39,893 nt of DNA, taken from assembly GCA_958402075.1 (NCBI GenBank), contig CATXSD010000015.1:1-39893 (forward strand). The letters run 5' to 3'. The notes below the pieces were generated by a model. That model had not been told where the DNA came from, made no database searches, and saw nothing but the letters and a program-made list of their open reading frames with translations. The DNA comes from Mediterranea massiliensis (lineage in GTDB: Bacteria > Bacteroidota > Bacteroidia > Bacteroidales > Bacteroidaceae). Shown here piece after piece: positions 15,249-23,689 of this stretch. Position 1 is the stretch's first letter. Each line of letters begins with the position of its first letter. The position numbers were made by a program, and so were the translations under genes.

Positions 15249-15611
15249 ATGAAAACGATGTCATTGAACAAAGCAGACTTCTTAAATAAAGTAGCCAACT
15301 ATGAAACAAGCCCCTCCGAATGGAAATTCTTGGGCGAAAGACCGGCTATCATTGATTTTTATGCCACCTGGTGCGGTCCTTGCAAGATGCTGTCGCCCGT
15401 TCTTGAAGAACTGGCAGCCGAATATGCAGGAAAGATAGATATCTATAAGATTAATGTAGAAGAGGAAGAGGAACTGGCAGGTGTATTCGGCGTCAGAAGT
15501 GTCCCCACCCTGCTCTTCGTTCCCATGGAAGGAGCTCCGCAAATGGCTCAAGGGGCGTTGCCCAAGAACGTGCTGCAGGAAGCCATCCGGAACGTACTGC
15601 TGCCAGAATGA
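15249..15611 (+). CDS. trxA: Thioredoxin
   Basis: A 120-residue cytosolic thioredoxin with the active site WCGPC (Cys42 and Cys45), FYATWCGPCKMLSPVLEELA and cis-Pro86 (SVPTLLF). It is somewhat longer at the N-terminus than the classic 105-110 residues; an alternative ATG lies three codons in. It follows the small membrane protein by 55 bp, and both probably respond to oxidative stress through OxyR. Its stop lies only six bases from the convergent stop of the GtrA-family gene, leaving no room for a separate terminator. Confidence 0.94.
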   Translation: MKTMSLNKADFLNKVANYETSPSEWKFLGERPAIIDFYATWCGPCKMLSPVLEELAAEYAGKIDIYKINVEEEEELAGVFGVRSVPTLLFVPMEGAPQMAQGALPKNVLQEAIRNVLLPE

Positions 15612-15617
15612 GAGAAC

Positions 15618-15998
15618 TTACCTGAAAGTAATTTTCTTGTTCATCAGGAAATTGACCGCACCATAGACAAACAATCCGAGGAACTGGGCCAGATATTCGT
15701 TGCAGCCAAGCAACTCGACCAGTGCAATAAGGAAAAGGAACTGGGCCCCGTAGGCCATTCCGAAAGCAATAAGAAAGAGCAGCACCTGCCGCCAGGTGTT
15801 GCTCTTTTTGTTTGTAGGAAATATCCAATACTTGCACCAGACGAAGTTGTTCGTCTGTGCAAGCACATAAGCTGTCACGTTGGAAGCCAGGTAGTGAATA
15901 TCGCAAACACCCATCATCACCCCGATGGTAGCGGCGGTAATCAGCGCATTCAGCGTGCCGATGACCACGAAGCGGAAGATGCGTGTCGTTTCTCTCAC
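15618..15998 (-). CDS. GtrA-family membrane protein
   Basis: A 126-residue protein with four hydrophobic segments (about 8-30, 37-53, 69-90 and 98-115) and the family-like ends FRFVVIGTLNALI and FLMNKKITFR. GtrA proteins are thought to flip or bind polyprenyl-linked sugars in cell-surface polysaccharide synthesis. It starts 16 bp after the aspS stop on the same strand, so it is probably co-transcribed with aspS, which looks like an accident of location. Confidence 0.87.
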   Translation of the reverse strand: MRETTRIFRFVVIGTLNALITAATIGVMMGVCDIHYLASNVTAYVLAQTNNFVWCKYWIFPTNKKSNTWRQVLLFLIAFGMAYGAQFLFLIALVELLGCNEYLAQFLGLFVYGAVNFLMNKKITFR

Positions 15999-16014
15999 TG
16001 CCCGTCCGACGTTT

Positions 16015-17772
16015 TTATTCTTTCACATCCACAATCAGATTCAGCTCGTCCAGCTGTTTCTGGTCGAGGTAACCCGGAGCGTCGAGCATGACGTCGCGCC
16101 CGCTGTTGTTCTTCGGGAAGGCAATGCAGTCGCGGATGCTGTCCAGTCCGGCGAAGATGCTCACCCAGCGGTCCAGACCGTAGGCCAGACCTCCATGAGG
16201 GGGTGCTCCGTACTTGAAGGCATTCATCAGGAAGCCGAACTGCTCCTGAGCCTTCTCGGGCGTGAAGCCCAATATCTCGAACATCTTGGCCTGCAGCTTC
16301 GCATCGTGGATACGGATGGAACCGCCACCCACTTCGATACCATTGCACACCATGTCGTATGCATCGGCACGCACAGCTGCCGGATCGGTATCCAGCAAGG
16401 GGATGTCCTCGTCCTTCGGATGGGTGAACGGATGGTGCATGGCCATCAGTCGTCCTTCCTCCTCGCTCCACTCGAACATGGGGAAGTCTACCACCCACAG
16501 CAAGGCAAACTTGTTCTTGTCGCGCAGACCCAGCTGATTGCCCATCTCCAGACGGAGCTCACAGAGCTGCTTGCGTGTCTTCATGGCGTCGTCGCCGCTG
16601 AGAATCAGAATCAGGTCACCGGGCTTCGCACCGAAGGCGGCCTTCATCTGCTGCAGCACCTCCTGCGTGTAGAACTTGTCTACGCTGGACTTCACGTTAC
16701 CGTCGGCCTCGATGCGAGCGTAAACCATACCCTTGGCACCGATTTGCGGACGCTTCACAAACTCGGTCAGCGCGTCGAGCTGCTTGCGTGTATAGTGGGC
16801 TGCACCCTCGGCGCAGATACCGCCGATGTAGGCCGCATTGTCGAATACCGAGAAGCCGTATCCCTTCAGAACATCCATCAGTTCGACAAATTTCATGCCG
16901 AAGCGCAAGTCGGGTTTGTCACTGCCATAATACTTCATGGCCTCTGCCCACGGCATGCGCTGGAACGGTTCGGTCAGTTCCACACCGCGGATGGTCTTGA
17001 ACAGATACTTGGCCATGCCTTCGAACAGCTCGATGACATCGTCCTGCTGTACGAACGACATTTCGCAGTCTATCTGCGTAAATTCCGGCTGACGGTCGGC
17101 GCGCAGGTCCTCGTCGCGGAAGCACTTCGCAATCTGGAAGTAGCGGTCGAAGCCCGATACCATGAGCAGCTGCTTCAGTGTCTGCGGACTTTGCGGCAAA
17201 GCGTAGAACTGTCCCGGATTCATGCGCGAAGGAACGACAAAGTCGCGTGCACCCTCGGGAGTCGAGCCGATGAGCAACGGAGTCTCCACTTCGATGAAAC
17301 CTTTGCTGTCCAGGTATTTGCGTACCTCAATGGTCATCTTGTGGCGCAGCTCCAGATTCTTGCGCACAGCCGTACGGCGCAAGTCCAGATAACGGTACTT
17401 CATGCGAATGTCATCGCCTCCATCCGTATTATCTTCGATGGTGAAAGGAGGAGTCAGGGCTGCGTTGAGCACATTCAGTTCAGACACAATGATTTCAATG
17501 TCGCCCGTAGGCATGTTGGCGTTCTTGCTGAAACGCTCGTTCACCGTACCGGTCACCTGAATGACATATTCGCGTCCCAGGCGGTTGGCCTGTTCGCAAA
17601 GCTCGGCATTCACCTCTTCGTTGAATACCAACTGTGTGATGCCGTAGCGGTCGCGGAGGTCAATGAAAGTCATGCCTCCCATCTTACGGCTGCGCTGCAC
17701 CCATCCGGCCAGCGTCACCTGCTTATTGACATCAGAGATGCGGAGTTCTCCGCAAGTGTGTGTTCTATACAT
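16015..17772 (-). CDS. aspS: Aspartyl-tRNA synthetase
   Basis: Charges tRNA-Asp with aspartate; class II synthetase. The product is 585 residues, the long bacterial type with an N-terminal OB-fold (about 1-105), catalytic core and inserted GAD domain (about 290-420). Motif 2 is seen as FRDEDLRADRQPEFTQID (218-235) and motif 3 as GLAYGLDRW near the C-terminus. Start MYRTHTCGELRISD is typical. A -7-like box at 17817-17824 suggests its own promoter after the lipid kinase gene. The GtrA gene follows. Confidence 0.97.
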   Translation of the reverse strand: MYRTHTCGELRISDVNKQVTLAGWVQRSRKMGGMTFIDLRDRYGITQLVFNEEVNAELCEQANRLGREYVIQVTGTVNERFSKNANMPTGDIEIIVSELNVLNAALTPPFTIEDNTDGGDDIRMKYRYLDLRRTAVRKNLELRHKMTIEVRKYLDSKGFIEVETPLLIGSTPEGARDFVVPSRMNPGQFYALPQSPQTLKQLLMVSGFDRYFQIAKCFRDEDLRADRQPEFTQIDCEMSFVQQDDVIELFEGMAKYLFKTIRGVELTEPFQRMPWAEAMKYYGSDKPDLRFGMKFVELMDVLKGYGFSVFDNAAYIGGICAEGAAHYTRKQLDALTEFVKRPQIGAKGMVYARIEADGNVKSSVDKFYTQEVLQQMKAAFGAKPGDLILILSGDDAMKTRKQLCELRLEMGNQLGLRDKNKFALLWVVDFPMFEWSEEEGRLMAMHHPFTHPKDEDIPLLDTDPAAVRADAYDMVCNGIEVGGGSIRIHDAKLQAKMFEILGFTPEKAQEQFGFLMNAFKYGAPPHGGLAYGLDRWVSIFAGLDSIRDCIAFPKNNSGRDVMLDAPGYLDQKQLDELNLIVDVKE

Positions 17773-17816
17773 TTCTTTATCTATTTATTTTAAGCATACA
17801 CGTTAATTCAAGCATG

Positions 17817-17824
17817 CAAAAGTA
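17817..17824 (-). promoter_or_regulatory. Candidate -7 element for aspS
   Basis: TACTTTTG on the minus strand, 44 bp before the aspS start. A proper -33 is lacking; the lipid kinase stop lies close upstream. Confidence 0.4.
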
Positions 17825-17846
17825 CACAATATTTATAATACTCGGC

Positions 17847-18899
17847 CTATTTTTTCGCCAGCTTTTTGATCTGTTCCTTTCCTTTGTCCAAAATAGCCCG
17901 GTTTTTGTGCGAAATATCTTCCACAAACGCTTCGTTGAGCTGCTTCAAGCCATTGATATAATCTTGTGCCCGCTGCAGCACGTTGCCCGACCGCTTGCAG
18001 GTTTCGCAGGGCACGATGACCTTCAGTTCGCGCTGCACGATGCTCACCTCTATATCTTCGCCGGCCATCATGGGATCGCCGTCGAAGTGCACCACTCCCG
18101 GCTTGGAACGGTGGATGCGCAACGACTTGCACTGGAATGTCTTGATGCGGCTGTTCTGGTCGATGGTCTTGTTGAACAGCTGGAACGACAGGGAGGGAAC
18201 GTCGAGCACCGTGAAAGGTTCCAGAATGGTGACGTCCAGCAGGCCGTCGTCCAGCGTCGCCCGTGGAGTGATGTAGGCATTGTTGCCGTACTGCGACGCG
18301 TTGCCGCAGGCGATGAGGAAAGCCCGATAACGGGTCGACGCATTGCCGTCCATCTCCAGCTCATAGACTTCGGGCCTGTACTTCAGGCTCTCCAGCAAAG
18401 TCTGTTCCAGATAGGTCAGCGGTCCGCGCTTCCCTGCCTGCGAGAATTTAAGGCTGACAAAGGCATCGAAGCCCACGCCGCACGTACAGAAAAAAGGAAT
18501 ACCGTTGATCTTTCCATAATCAATCACTTCCAGCCGCCCGCCGTTGATGATGTCCACCGCCTTCTTGGGGTCCAGCGGAATTTGCAGATGGCGGGCCAGC
18601 CCGTTGCCCGACCCGCATGGAATGATGCCCAGGGCCGTATCCGTATGCACCAGCGAACGGGCTATCTCGTTGATGGTCCCGTCACCTCCGATGGCTACTA
18701 CGGCAAAAGCCTTTTCGGCCGCCTTCTGTGCCGCTATCTTGACGGCATGCCCGGCATACTCCGTATAGACCACCTCCATGTCATACTTCTCCCGGTCCAG
18801 CTTTTCATTCACCCAGGCCAGAATCTGCTCCTTACCCTGCGTGCCGGATATCGGATTGATTACAAAAACGATTTTTTTCTTGTTGTTGTCCATGTCCAA
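17847..18899 (-). CDS. Diacylglycerol kinase-family (YegS/BmrU-like) lipid kinase
   Basis: A 350-residue member of the DAGK catalytic family, which phosphorylates a lipid hydroxyl with ATP. The nucleotide site reads VVAIGGDGTINEIARSL (67-83), followed by GIIPCGSGNGLARHL (91-105), both hallmarks. The start begins MDMDNNKKKIVFVINPISG; a second ATG two codons in is equally possible. It is divergent from serine palmitoyltransferase across 183 bp, so a sphingoid base, ceramide or diacylglycerol are all possible substrates; the sequence does not decide. A -7-like box is at 18919-18926. aspS lies 74 bp downstream. Confidence 0.9.
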   Translation of the reverse strand: MDMDNNKKKIVFVINPISGTQGKEQILAWVNEKLDREKYDMEVVYTEYAGHAVKIAAQKAAEKAFAVVAIGGDGTINEIARSLVHTDTALGIIPCGSGNGLARHLQIPLDPKKAVDIINGGRLEVIDYGKINGIPFFCTCGVGFDAFVSLKFSQAGKRGPLTYLEQTLLESLKYRPEVYELEMDGNASTRYRAFLIACGNASQYGNNAYITPRATLDDGLLDVTILEPFTVLDVPSLSFQLFNKTIDQNSRIKTFQCKSLRIHRSKPGVVHFDGDPMMAGEDIEVSIVQRELKVIVPCETCKRSGNVLQRAQDYINGLKQLNEAFVEDISHKNRAILDKGKEQIKKLAKK

Positions 18900-18918
18900 A
18901 AAGGATTTTCATGTCGTG

Positions 18919-18926
18919 CAAAAGTA
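18919..18926 (-). promoter_or_regulatory. Candidate -7 element for the lipid kinase
   Basis: TACTTTTG on the minus strand, 19 bp before the start at 18899. A TTTG lies 16 bp further upstream (18943-18946), shorter than ideal. Confidence 0.45.
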
Positions 18927-19021
18927 ATACAAATCCTCAGAACAAACGTAATAAAGCGATTTTAAAACGCTGGACAAAGATATTTTTTCAACTATTTGGT
19001 GCATAAAAAAAGTAATTTTGC

Positions 19022-19029
19022 TATCTTTG
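19022..19029 (+). promoter_or_regulatory. -7 element for serine palmitoyltransferase
   Basis: TATCTTTG at 19022-19029 with a TTTG at 18995-18998 (23-bp spacing, slightly long). It lies downstream of the in-frame ATG at 18996, so translation must start later, at 19083, giving a leader of about 47 nt. Confidence 0.6.
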
Positions 19030-19082
19030 CCCCCTGTTTTAAAAACCTGACAAAAATAAACATACTAATTATAAGACATTCA

Positions 19083-20270
19083 ATGGGTTTACTACAAGAA
19101 AAATTTGCGAAATACGACCTGCCGCAGCAATTTATGGCCAAAGGCGTATATCCTTATTTCCGTGAAATCGACAGCCACCAGGATACAGAGGTACTGATGG
19201 ATGGCAAGAAGGTCCTGATGTTCGGTTCGAATGCCTATATGGGCCTGACGTATGACAAACGCATCATTGATGCAGCCAAGGCAGCTACCGACAAATATGG
19301 CACAGGCTGTGCCGGGTCCCGTCTGCTGAACGGCACACTCGACATCCACGTGCAGCTGGAAAAGGAACTGGCTGAATTCGTGGGAAAAGACGAAGCGCTC
19401 TGCTTCTCCACAGGTTTTACCGTAAACGAAGGTGTCATCCCCCAATTGGTGGGACGTGGCGACTACATCATCTGCGATGACCGCGACCACGCTTCCATCG
19501 TAGACGGACGCCGCCTGTCCTTCGCCACACAGTTGAAGTACAAGCACAACGACATGGAGGCCCTGGAAAAGGAACTCCAGAAGTGCGAGCCCGAAGCCGT
19601 GAAGCTGATTGTTGTAGACGGTGTGTTCTCCATGGAAGGCGACCTAGCCAACCTGCCCGAGATTGTCCGTCTGAAGAAGAAATACAATGCCAGCATCTAC
19701 GTGGACGAAGCCCACGGTCTGGGTGTGTTCGGCCGTCAGGGACGCGGTGTCTGCGACCACTTCGGCGTGACCGACGACGTAGACCTGATTATGGGTACCT
19801 TCAGCAAGTCGCTGGCTTCCATCGGCGGTTTCGTGGCCGGTGACAAGGAAGTCATCAACTGGCTCCGCCACAACGCCCGCTCCTACATCTTCCAGGCCAG
19901 CAGCACCCCTGCCGCTACGGCCGCAGCACGCGAAGCGCTCCACATCATCCAGAACGAGCCCGAACGCATCCAGCGCCTGTGGGACATCACCAACTATGCT
20001 CTGGAAGCCTTCCGCAACGCAGGTTTCGAGATTGGTGATACGGAGTCGCCCATCATCCCGCTGTATGTGCGTGATACGGAGAAGACCTTTACCGTCACCA
20101 AGCTGGCATTCGACGAAGGTATCTTCATCAACCCCGTTATTCCGCCTGCCTGCGCTCCGCAGGACACGCTGGTACGTGTAGCCCTGATGGCCACGCACAC
20201 CAAGGAGCAGATTGACTATGCGGTCGAGAAGCTGACCAAGTGTTTCAAGCAGTTGGACATCATCAAATAA
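19083..20270 (+). CDS. spt: Serine palmitoyltransferase (alpha-oxoamine synthase)
   Basis: PLP enzyme condensing L-serine with palmitoyl-CoA to 3-ketosphinganine, the first step of sphingolipid synthesis and a hallmark of Bacteroidetes. The product is 395 residues from the ATG at 19083 (MGLLQEKFAKYDLPQQF); an in-frame ATG 29 codons upstream precedes the promoter and is rejected. Alpha-oxoamine synthase features: GTGCAGSRLLNGT (73-85), ring-stacking His136 in DRDHASI, DEAHGLGVFG (208-217) and the PLP lysine Lys242 in TFSKSLASIGG. The bacterial enzyme is a soluble homodimer. Relatives such as KBL (glycine C-acetyltransferase) and 8-amino-7-oxononanoate synthase are similar, but the N-terminus and divergent lipid kinase favour SPT. 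Confidence 0.88.
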   Translation: MGLLQEKFAKYDLPQQFMAKGVYPYFREIDSHQDTEVLMDGKKVLMFGSNAYMGLTYDKRIIDAAKAATDKYGTGCAGSRLLNGTLDIHVQLEKELAEFVGKDEALCFSTGFTVNEGVIPQLVGRGDYIICDDRDHASIVDGRRLSFATQLKYKHNDMEALEKELQKCEPEAVKLIVVDGVFSMEGDLANLPEIVRLKKKYNASIYVDEAHGLGVFGRQGRGVCDHFGVTDDVDLIMGTFSKSLASIGGFVAGDKEVINWLRHNARSYIFQASSTPAATAAAREALHIIQNEPERIQRLWDITNYALEAFRNAGFEIGDTESPIIPLYVRDTEKTFTVTKLAFDEGIFINPVIPPACAPQDTLVRVALMATHTKEQIDYAVEKLTKCFKQLDIIK

Positions 20271-20301
20271 AGAGAAAGACTATAGTTTGACAAATAACGA
20301 C

Positions 20302-20348
20302 AAGCGGCGGGCAGTTCTGAAAATCGAAACTGCCCGCCGCTTCTATTT
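20302..20348 (+). terminator. Rho-independent terminator of spt
   Basis: A perfect 15-bp stem (20302-20316 with 20328-20342; core GCGGCGGGCAGTT) and an 11-nt loop, followed by CTATTTTA. Confidence 0.9.
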
Positions 20349-20364
20349 TATAAGTTAGGATTGC

Positions 20365-20493
20365 CTCAACATGAAGATGCATTAACATGCTGTCATCCCG
20401 CACTCGATGCGGGATCCATACTCCTCCGGTGTATGGGCAATGGATCCCGGCTCAAGGCCGGGATGACAATGTATCTGCTGCTTCTATGTTGAG
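20365..20493. repeat. Nested palindromic repeat (TGTCATCCCG...CGGGATGACA)
   Basis: The core 20391-20468 (78 bp) begins TGTCATCCCG and ends CGGGATGACA, with inner inverted parts GGGATCCAT / ATGGATCCC. Outside it a second imperfect pair, CTCAACATGAAG (20365-20376) and CTTCTATGTTGAG (20481-20493), extends the palindrome to about 129 bp. It has no reading frame and lies between the spt terminator and the end of the ATPase gene. Its form is like REP/MITE-type elements. CTCATCCCGG-type palindromes of this kind occur dispersed in several bacterial groups, from memory. Confidence 0.75.
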
Positions 20494-20506
20494 CCTCACT
20501 GTTCAA

Positions 20507-21181
20507 TTACAGATTTGCCTCGGCCACTACCTGTCCGTCGAACAAGTTGATGACACGATCGGCAAAGCCGGCATCGTGCTGCGAGTGCGTCACCATGACG
20601 ATGGTGGTACCCTCCTTGTTCAGTTCCTTCAGCAGGTCCATCACTTCCTTGCCGTTCTTCGAGTCGAGGTTACCGGTCGGCTCGTCGGCCAGAATCAGTT
20701 TCGGGTTGGCTACCACGGCACGGGCAATGGCCACACGCTGCTGCTGACCGCCGGAGAGCTGCTGCGGGAAGTGCTTGGCGCGGTGGCTGATGGCCATGCG
20801 CTCCATCGCCTGCTCGATGCGCTGCTTGCGTTCGCTGGCAGGTACGCCCATGTAGAGCAGCGGCAGTTCGATGTTCTCATACACGTTCAGCTCGTCAATC
20901 AGGTTGAAGCTCTGGAATACGAAGCCGATGACACCCTTGCGCAGGCTGGTGCGCTGGGCTTCGGTGTACTTCGACACTTCCGTGCCGTTCAGGTAATATT
21001 CTCCCGCCGTGGGGTTGTCCAGCAGGCCCAGAATATTGAGCAGGGTGGACTTGCCGCAACCTGACGGTCCCATGATGGCTACAAATTCGCCCTCGTTCAC
21101 TTCGATGTTCACATTGTTCAGTGCCAATGTCTGTACTTCTTCCGTACGGAATACTTTCTGCAAGTTTACTGTCTTGATCAT
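20507..21181 (-). CDS. ABC transporter ATPase, MacB/LolD type
   Basis: A 224-residue nucleotide-binding subunit. Motifs: Walker A GPSGCGKST (38-46), Q-loop Gln90 in FVFQSFNL, signature LSGGQQQR (142-149), Walker B LILADEPTG (162-170) and switch His199 in MVTHSQ. The length and sequence are those of the MacB/LolD/FtsE class, which powers mechanotransmission-type permeases without necessarily moving substrate through the membrane. It is the last gene of the minus-strand permease array and the only ATPase seen with at least eight permeases, 96 bp after the nearest one. That gap holds a small hairpin (21199-21224) but no recognisable promoter. Confidence 0.95.
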   Translation of the reverse strand: MIKTVNLQKVFRTEEVQTLALNNVNIEVNEGEFVAIMGPSGCGKSTLLNILGLLDNPTAGEYYLNGTEVSKYTEAQRTSLRKGVIGFVFQSFNLIDELNVYENIELPLLYMGVPASERKQRIEQAMERMAISHRAKHFPQQLSGGQQQRVAIARAVVANPKLILADEPTGNLDSKNGKEVMDLLKELNKEGTTIVMVTHSQHDAGFADRVINLFDGQVVAEANL

Positions 21182-21198
21182 AATCTTACTGTTTTTGT

Positions 21199-21224
21199 GT
21201 CTTTCCCGATTGATGGGAAAAGAC
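21199..21224 (-). promoter_or_regulatory. Small hairpin before the ATPase gene
   Basis: GTCTTTCCC and GGGAAAAGAC pair with a one-base bulge, 18 bp before the ATPase start at 21181. No T-run follows, so it is not a terminator; it could affect ribosome access or mRNA stability. No TAnnTTTG promoter is seen in this 96-bp gap. Confidence 0.35.
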
Positions 21225-21277
21225 GGGTTAAATATACTGGTTAATTTATAATTATCAATCCTTCAATGTTCTCTTTT

Positions 21278-23671
21278 TTATTCCCTCTTCATCACCTCCG
21301 CCGGATTGACCTGCGACGCCCGGCGTATCTGCCACAGCACGGTGAGCAGGGCGATGACGGCCACCGTCAGGCCCGCCACGAGGAAAATCCACAGCGAGAG
21401 CGGGGCATGATGGGGGAAGTCCTCCATATAGCGATGGATGGCGATGTAGGCAACAGCGGCACCCGTCGCGAAGGCTGCTCCCAGCAGGACGAAGTACTTG
21501 CGCAGCAGCAGGCGGCAAATGTCGGCCACCTGTGCACCATGCACCTTGCGAAGGGCTATCTCGCGGTAGCGCTGGCGGATGTCGTAGAGCGACAGACCGA
21601 ACAGTCCCAGACAGGCGATGCCGATGGCTATCAGGGCAAAAGTAATGACGATGCGCGTCACCTTCCGGTCATCCTCGTGCAGGCGGGCTATCTCGTCCGT
21701 GATGAACGAATACTCAAAGTCGCCCCGGCCCACAGCCTCCTGGTAGAGGTCGCTGAGGAAAGCGATGGCTTCCTTCCGCTTGCCGGGGGCGATGGAGAGG
21801 AACGTGAAGTCGCGCCAGCTGTCCTGATAAATGAAGACTACCGGCTGGTTTCCGCCCGACAAGTGGCCGGTGCGGAAGTCTTCCACCACGCCTATGATGT
21901 CATAGGAGGGAATCTCATTCCAGTCGTCACCCGAACGGTACCAGAAGCGTTGGTTCGGCGTGACCTTCTCCGTCCGCCAGTCCCGGATGTGCAGGGCCTG
22001 GAGGAAAGCCCGGTTGGCTATCAGCTTGCAGGCATATTTGTCCTCCTCCCCGTTCCATCTCCGGCCTTCCAGCAGCCGGAAACCGAAGAAGTCCATGTAT
22101 TCACGCGAGGTCCAGAGGTGGCAGGCCTCCACTTCCTGTCCGTCGTCCGTACGGAAGCGGGTATCCGGTTGCAGATTGTAGGGCGGGACGCCATAAGTCA
22201 TTCCCGTAAACAAGGGTGACTCCCCGATGCGTTTTTCCAGCAGGGCAAAGGCAGCATTCTTCTTCTTCGTCTCCTGTTGTCTGATTTCCCAGTCGTTTGT
22301 GGCTGCCGGATTCTCTTTCCAGAACGGGCACTGAATGATGTCCTCCGTGCGGTAGCCCACGTCCGTATGCAGCAGGAACTGCAAGTGGCGGCTCAGGTAG
22401 ATGGCGGCCACCGTCAGGCAGAAGGCGATGACGTATTGCAGGAAGAGAAACACCGTGCGCGAGCGGGTTGCCTTGCCTCCTACCCCCACCTGGCTGAGCG
22501 AACGCATGGGCGCGGCATGCGCATAGCGCCAGTAAGGCGGCAGCATGGTGAAGAGCGGCAGCAGGAACAGCACAGCCGCGGACAGCAGCAGGTCGAAGCG
22601 CAGGTCGCCCTGTACGGGAATGTCGAACCACGCGTCCACCAACCGCCGCGTCACCTCTACCAGCAGCCAGGCCAGGAAGACGACCGCCGCGTTCAGGCAG
22701 ACATTCTCCGCATAGAGCTGGAGGAAGATTTGTCCCTTGCCGGCTCCCAGCACCTTCTTCATGCCCAGTTCGCGGCCCCGCTTCAGCATCACCACCGAAT
22801 AGAGGTTCATGTAGTTGAGCAGGCCCACCAGCAGAATCAGCCCCGCCACCAGTCCGAGCAGTCGGAGCACGTCCGGCCGGCCCTGGGTTACCGAGTCGGC
22901 ATAAGCAGATACCTGCCTGCTCAGGTAGAAGTCCTTGAGCGGGACGAGCTGGTAATAGACGGCCTGTTGCCCATAGCATAACAGTTTCATGGGCGTGCGG
23001 TTGGCCCGGTTTATCTCGTCCCCGTCCTCCGGGCGGTGCAGGCGTACCACTTCGTAGGCCACCCGGCTCCAGTCCTTCATCAGGTACACGGACAAGACGA
23101 TATCGAACTGGAAAGAGGACTTCGTAGACGGCTCCTTCAGGATGCCTGCCACACGGACGGGCTTGCCCGACGACGTGACCAGCTCCTTGCCCACCGCATG
23201 CTCGGTCCCGAATATCCGCAGGGCGGTCTGTGACGTCAGCAGGGCATCGTCTGGCTTCAGCTGCAGGCTGCCTTCCTTGCAGCCGTAAGGCATCAGGTCG
23301 AAGAACAGGCTGTCCACCACTATGGTGTTGACCGCATAGCGATAGTCGTCCTTCGTTACAAAGTCATCGTCAAACATCATAAACCGGCTGAACGCCTCCA
23401 CTGCCGGATAATCCAGCGGATTGCGGTAGTTGGGGTCGTTGTTCCGGTCCCCGCTCTCGCCCAGCGACCCTCTCGGTTCTCCTTCCTTGAAAACGGCTGT
23501 CAGGAAGGTCCGGTCGACTTCGGGCACAAAATGATTGACGGTGCGCTCCTGGTGGATGTAGCGCACCAGCACAAAGACACAACCCAGGCTCAAGGCCAGT
23601 CCCAGCACATTGATGGCGGTGTAGGTCCTGAAGCGCAGGATGGTACGGATGGATAAGAGTAATGCTTTCAT
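21278..23671 (-). CDS. FtsX/MacB-like ABC permease, array member 1 (nearest ATPase)
   Basis: A 797-residue inner-membrane permease with two MacB-like halves. Helix 1 is at about 18-40 (INVLGLALSLGCVFVLVRYI); a periplasmic MacB_PCD-type domain follows. A three-helix FtsX block starts with LLGLVAGLILLVGLLNYMNL and carries coupling motif RELGMKKVLGAG. A fifth helix, second periplasmic domain and C-terminal FtsX block (YREIALRKVHGA) end in NPAEVMKRE. It shares its N-terminal pattern (LGLALSLGCV...RYIHQE.TVNH) with the gene at 26468-28870, so these form a subgroup. Substrate unknown. Confidence 0.9.
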   Translation of the reverse strand: MKALLLSIRTILRFRTYTAINVLGLALSLGCVFVLVRYIHQERTVNHFVPEVDRTFLTAVFKEGEPRGSLGESGDRNNDPNYRNPLDYPAVEAFSRFMMFDDDFVTKDDYRYAVNTIVVDSLFFDLMPYGCKEGSLQLKPDDALLTSQTALRIFGTEHAVGKELVTSSGKPVRVAGILKEPSTKSSFQFDIVLSVYLMKDWSRVAYEVVRLHRPEDGDEINRANRTPMKLLCYGQQAVYYQLVPLKDFYLSRQVSAYADSVTQGRPDVLRLLGLVAGLILLVGLLNYMNLYSVVMLKRGRELGMKKVLGAGKGQIFLQLYAENVCLNAAVVFLAWLLVEVTRRLVDAWFDIPVQGDLRFDLLLSAAVLFLLPLFTMLPPYWRYAHAAPMRSLSQVGVGGKATRSRTVFLFLQYVIAFCLTVAAIYLSRHLQFLLHTDVGYRTEDIIQCPFWKENPAATNDWEIRQQETKKKNAAFALLEKRIGESPLFTGMTYGVPPYNLQPDTRFRTDDGQEVEACHLWTSREYMDFFGFRLLEGRRWNGEEDKYACKLIANRAFLQALHIRDWRTEKVTPNQRFWYRSGDDWNEIPSYDIIGVVEDFRTGHLSGGNQPVVFIYQDSWRDFTFLSIAPGKRKEAIAFLSDLYQEAVGRGDFEYSFITDEIARLHEDDRKVTRIVITFALIAIGIACLGLFGLSLYDIRQRYREIALRKVHGAQVADICRLLLRKYFVLLGAAFATGAAVAYIAIHRYMEDFPHHAPLSLWIFLVAGLTVAVIALLTVLWQIRRASQVNPAEVMKRE

Positions 23672-23689
23672 TTTTTTTAGGTATTAAAG

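Noticed and set aside
18996..19082. 29-residue N-terminal extension of serine palmitoyltransferase
   Set aside because: The promoter -7 element at 19022-19029 is inside it and the extension is unlike the family.
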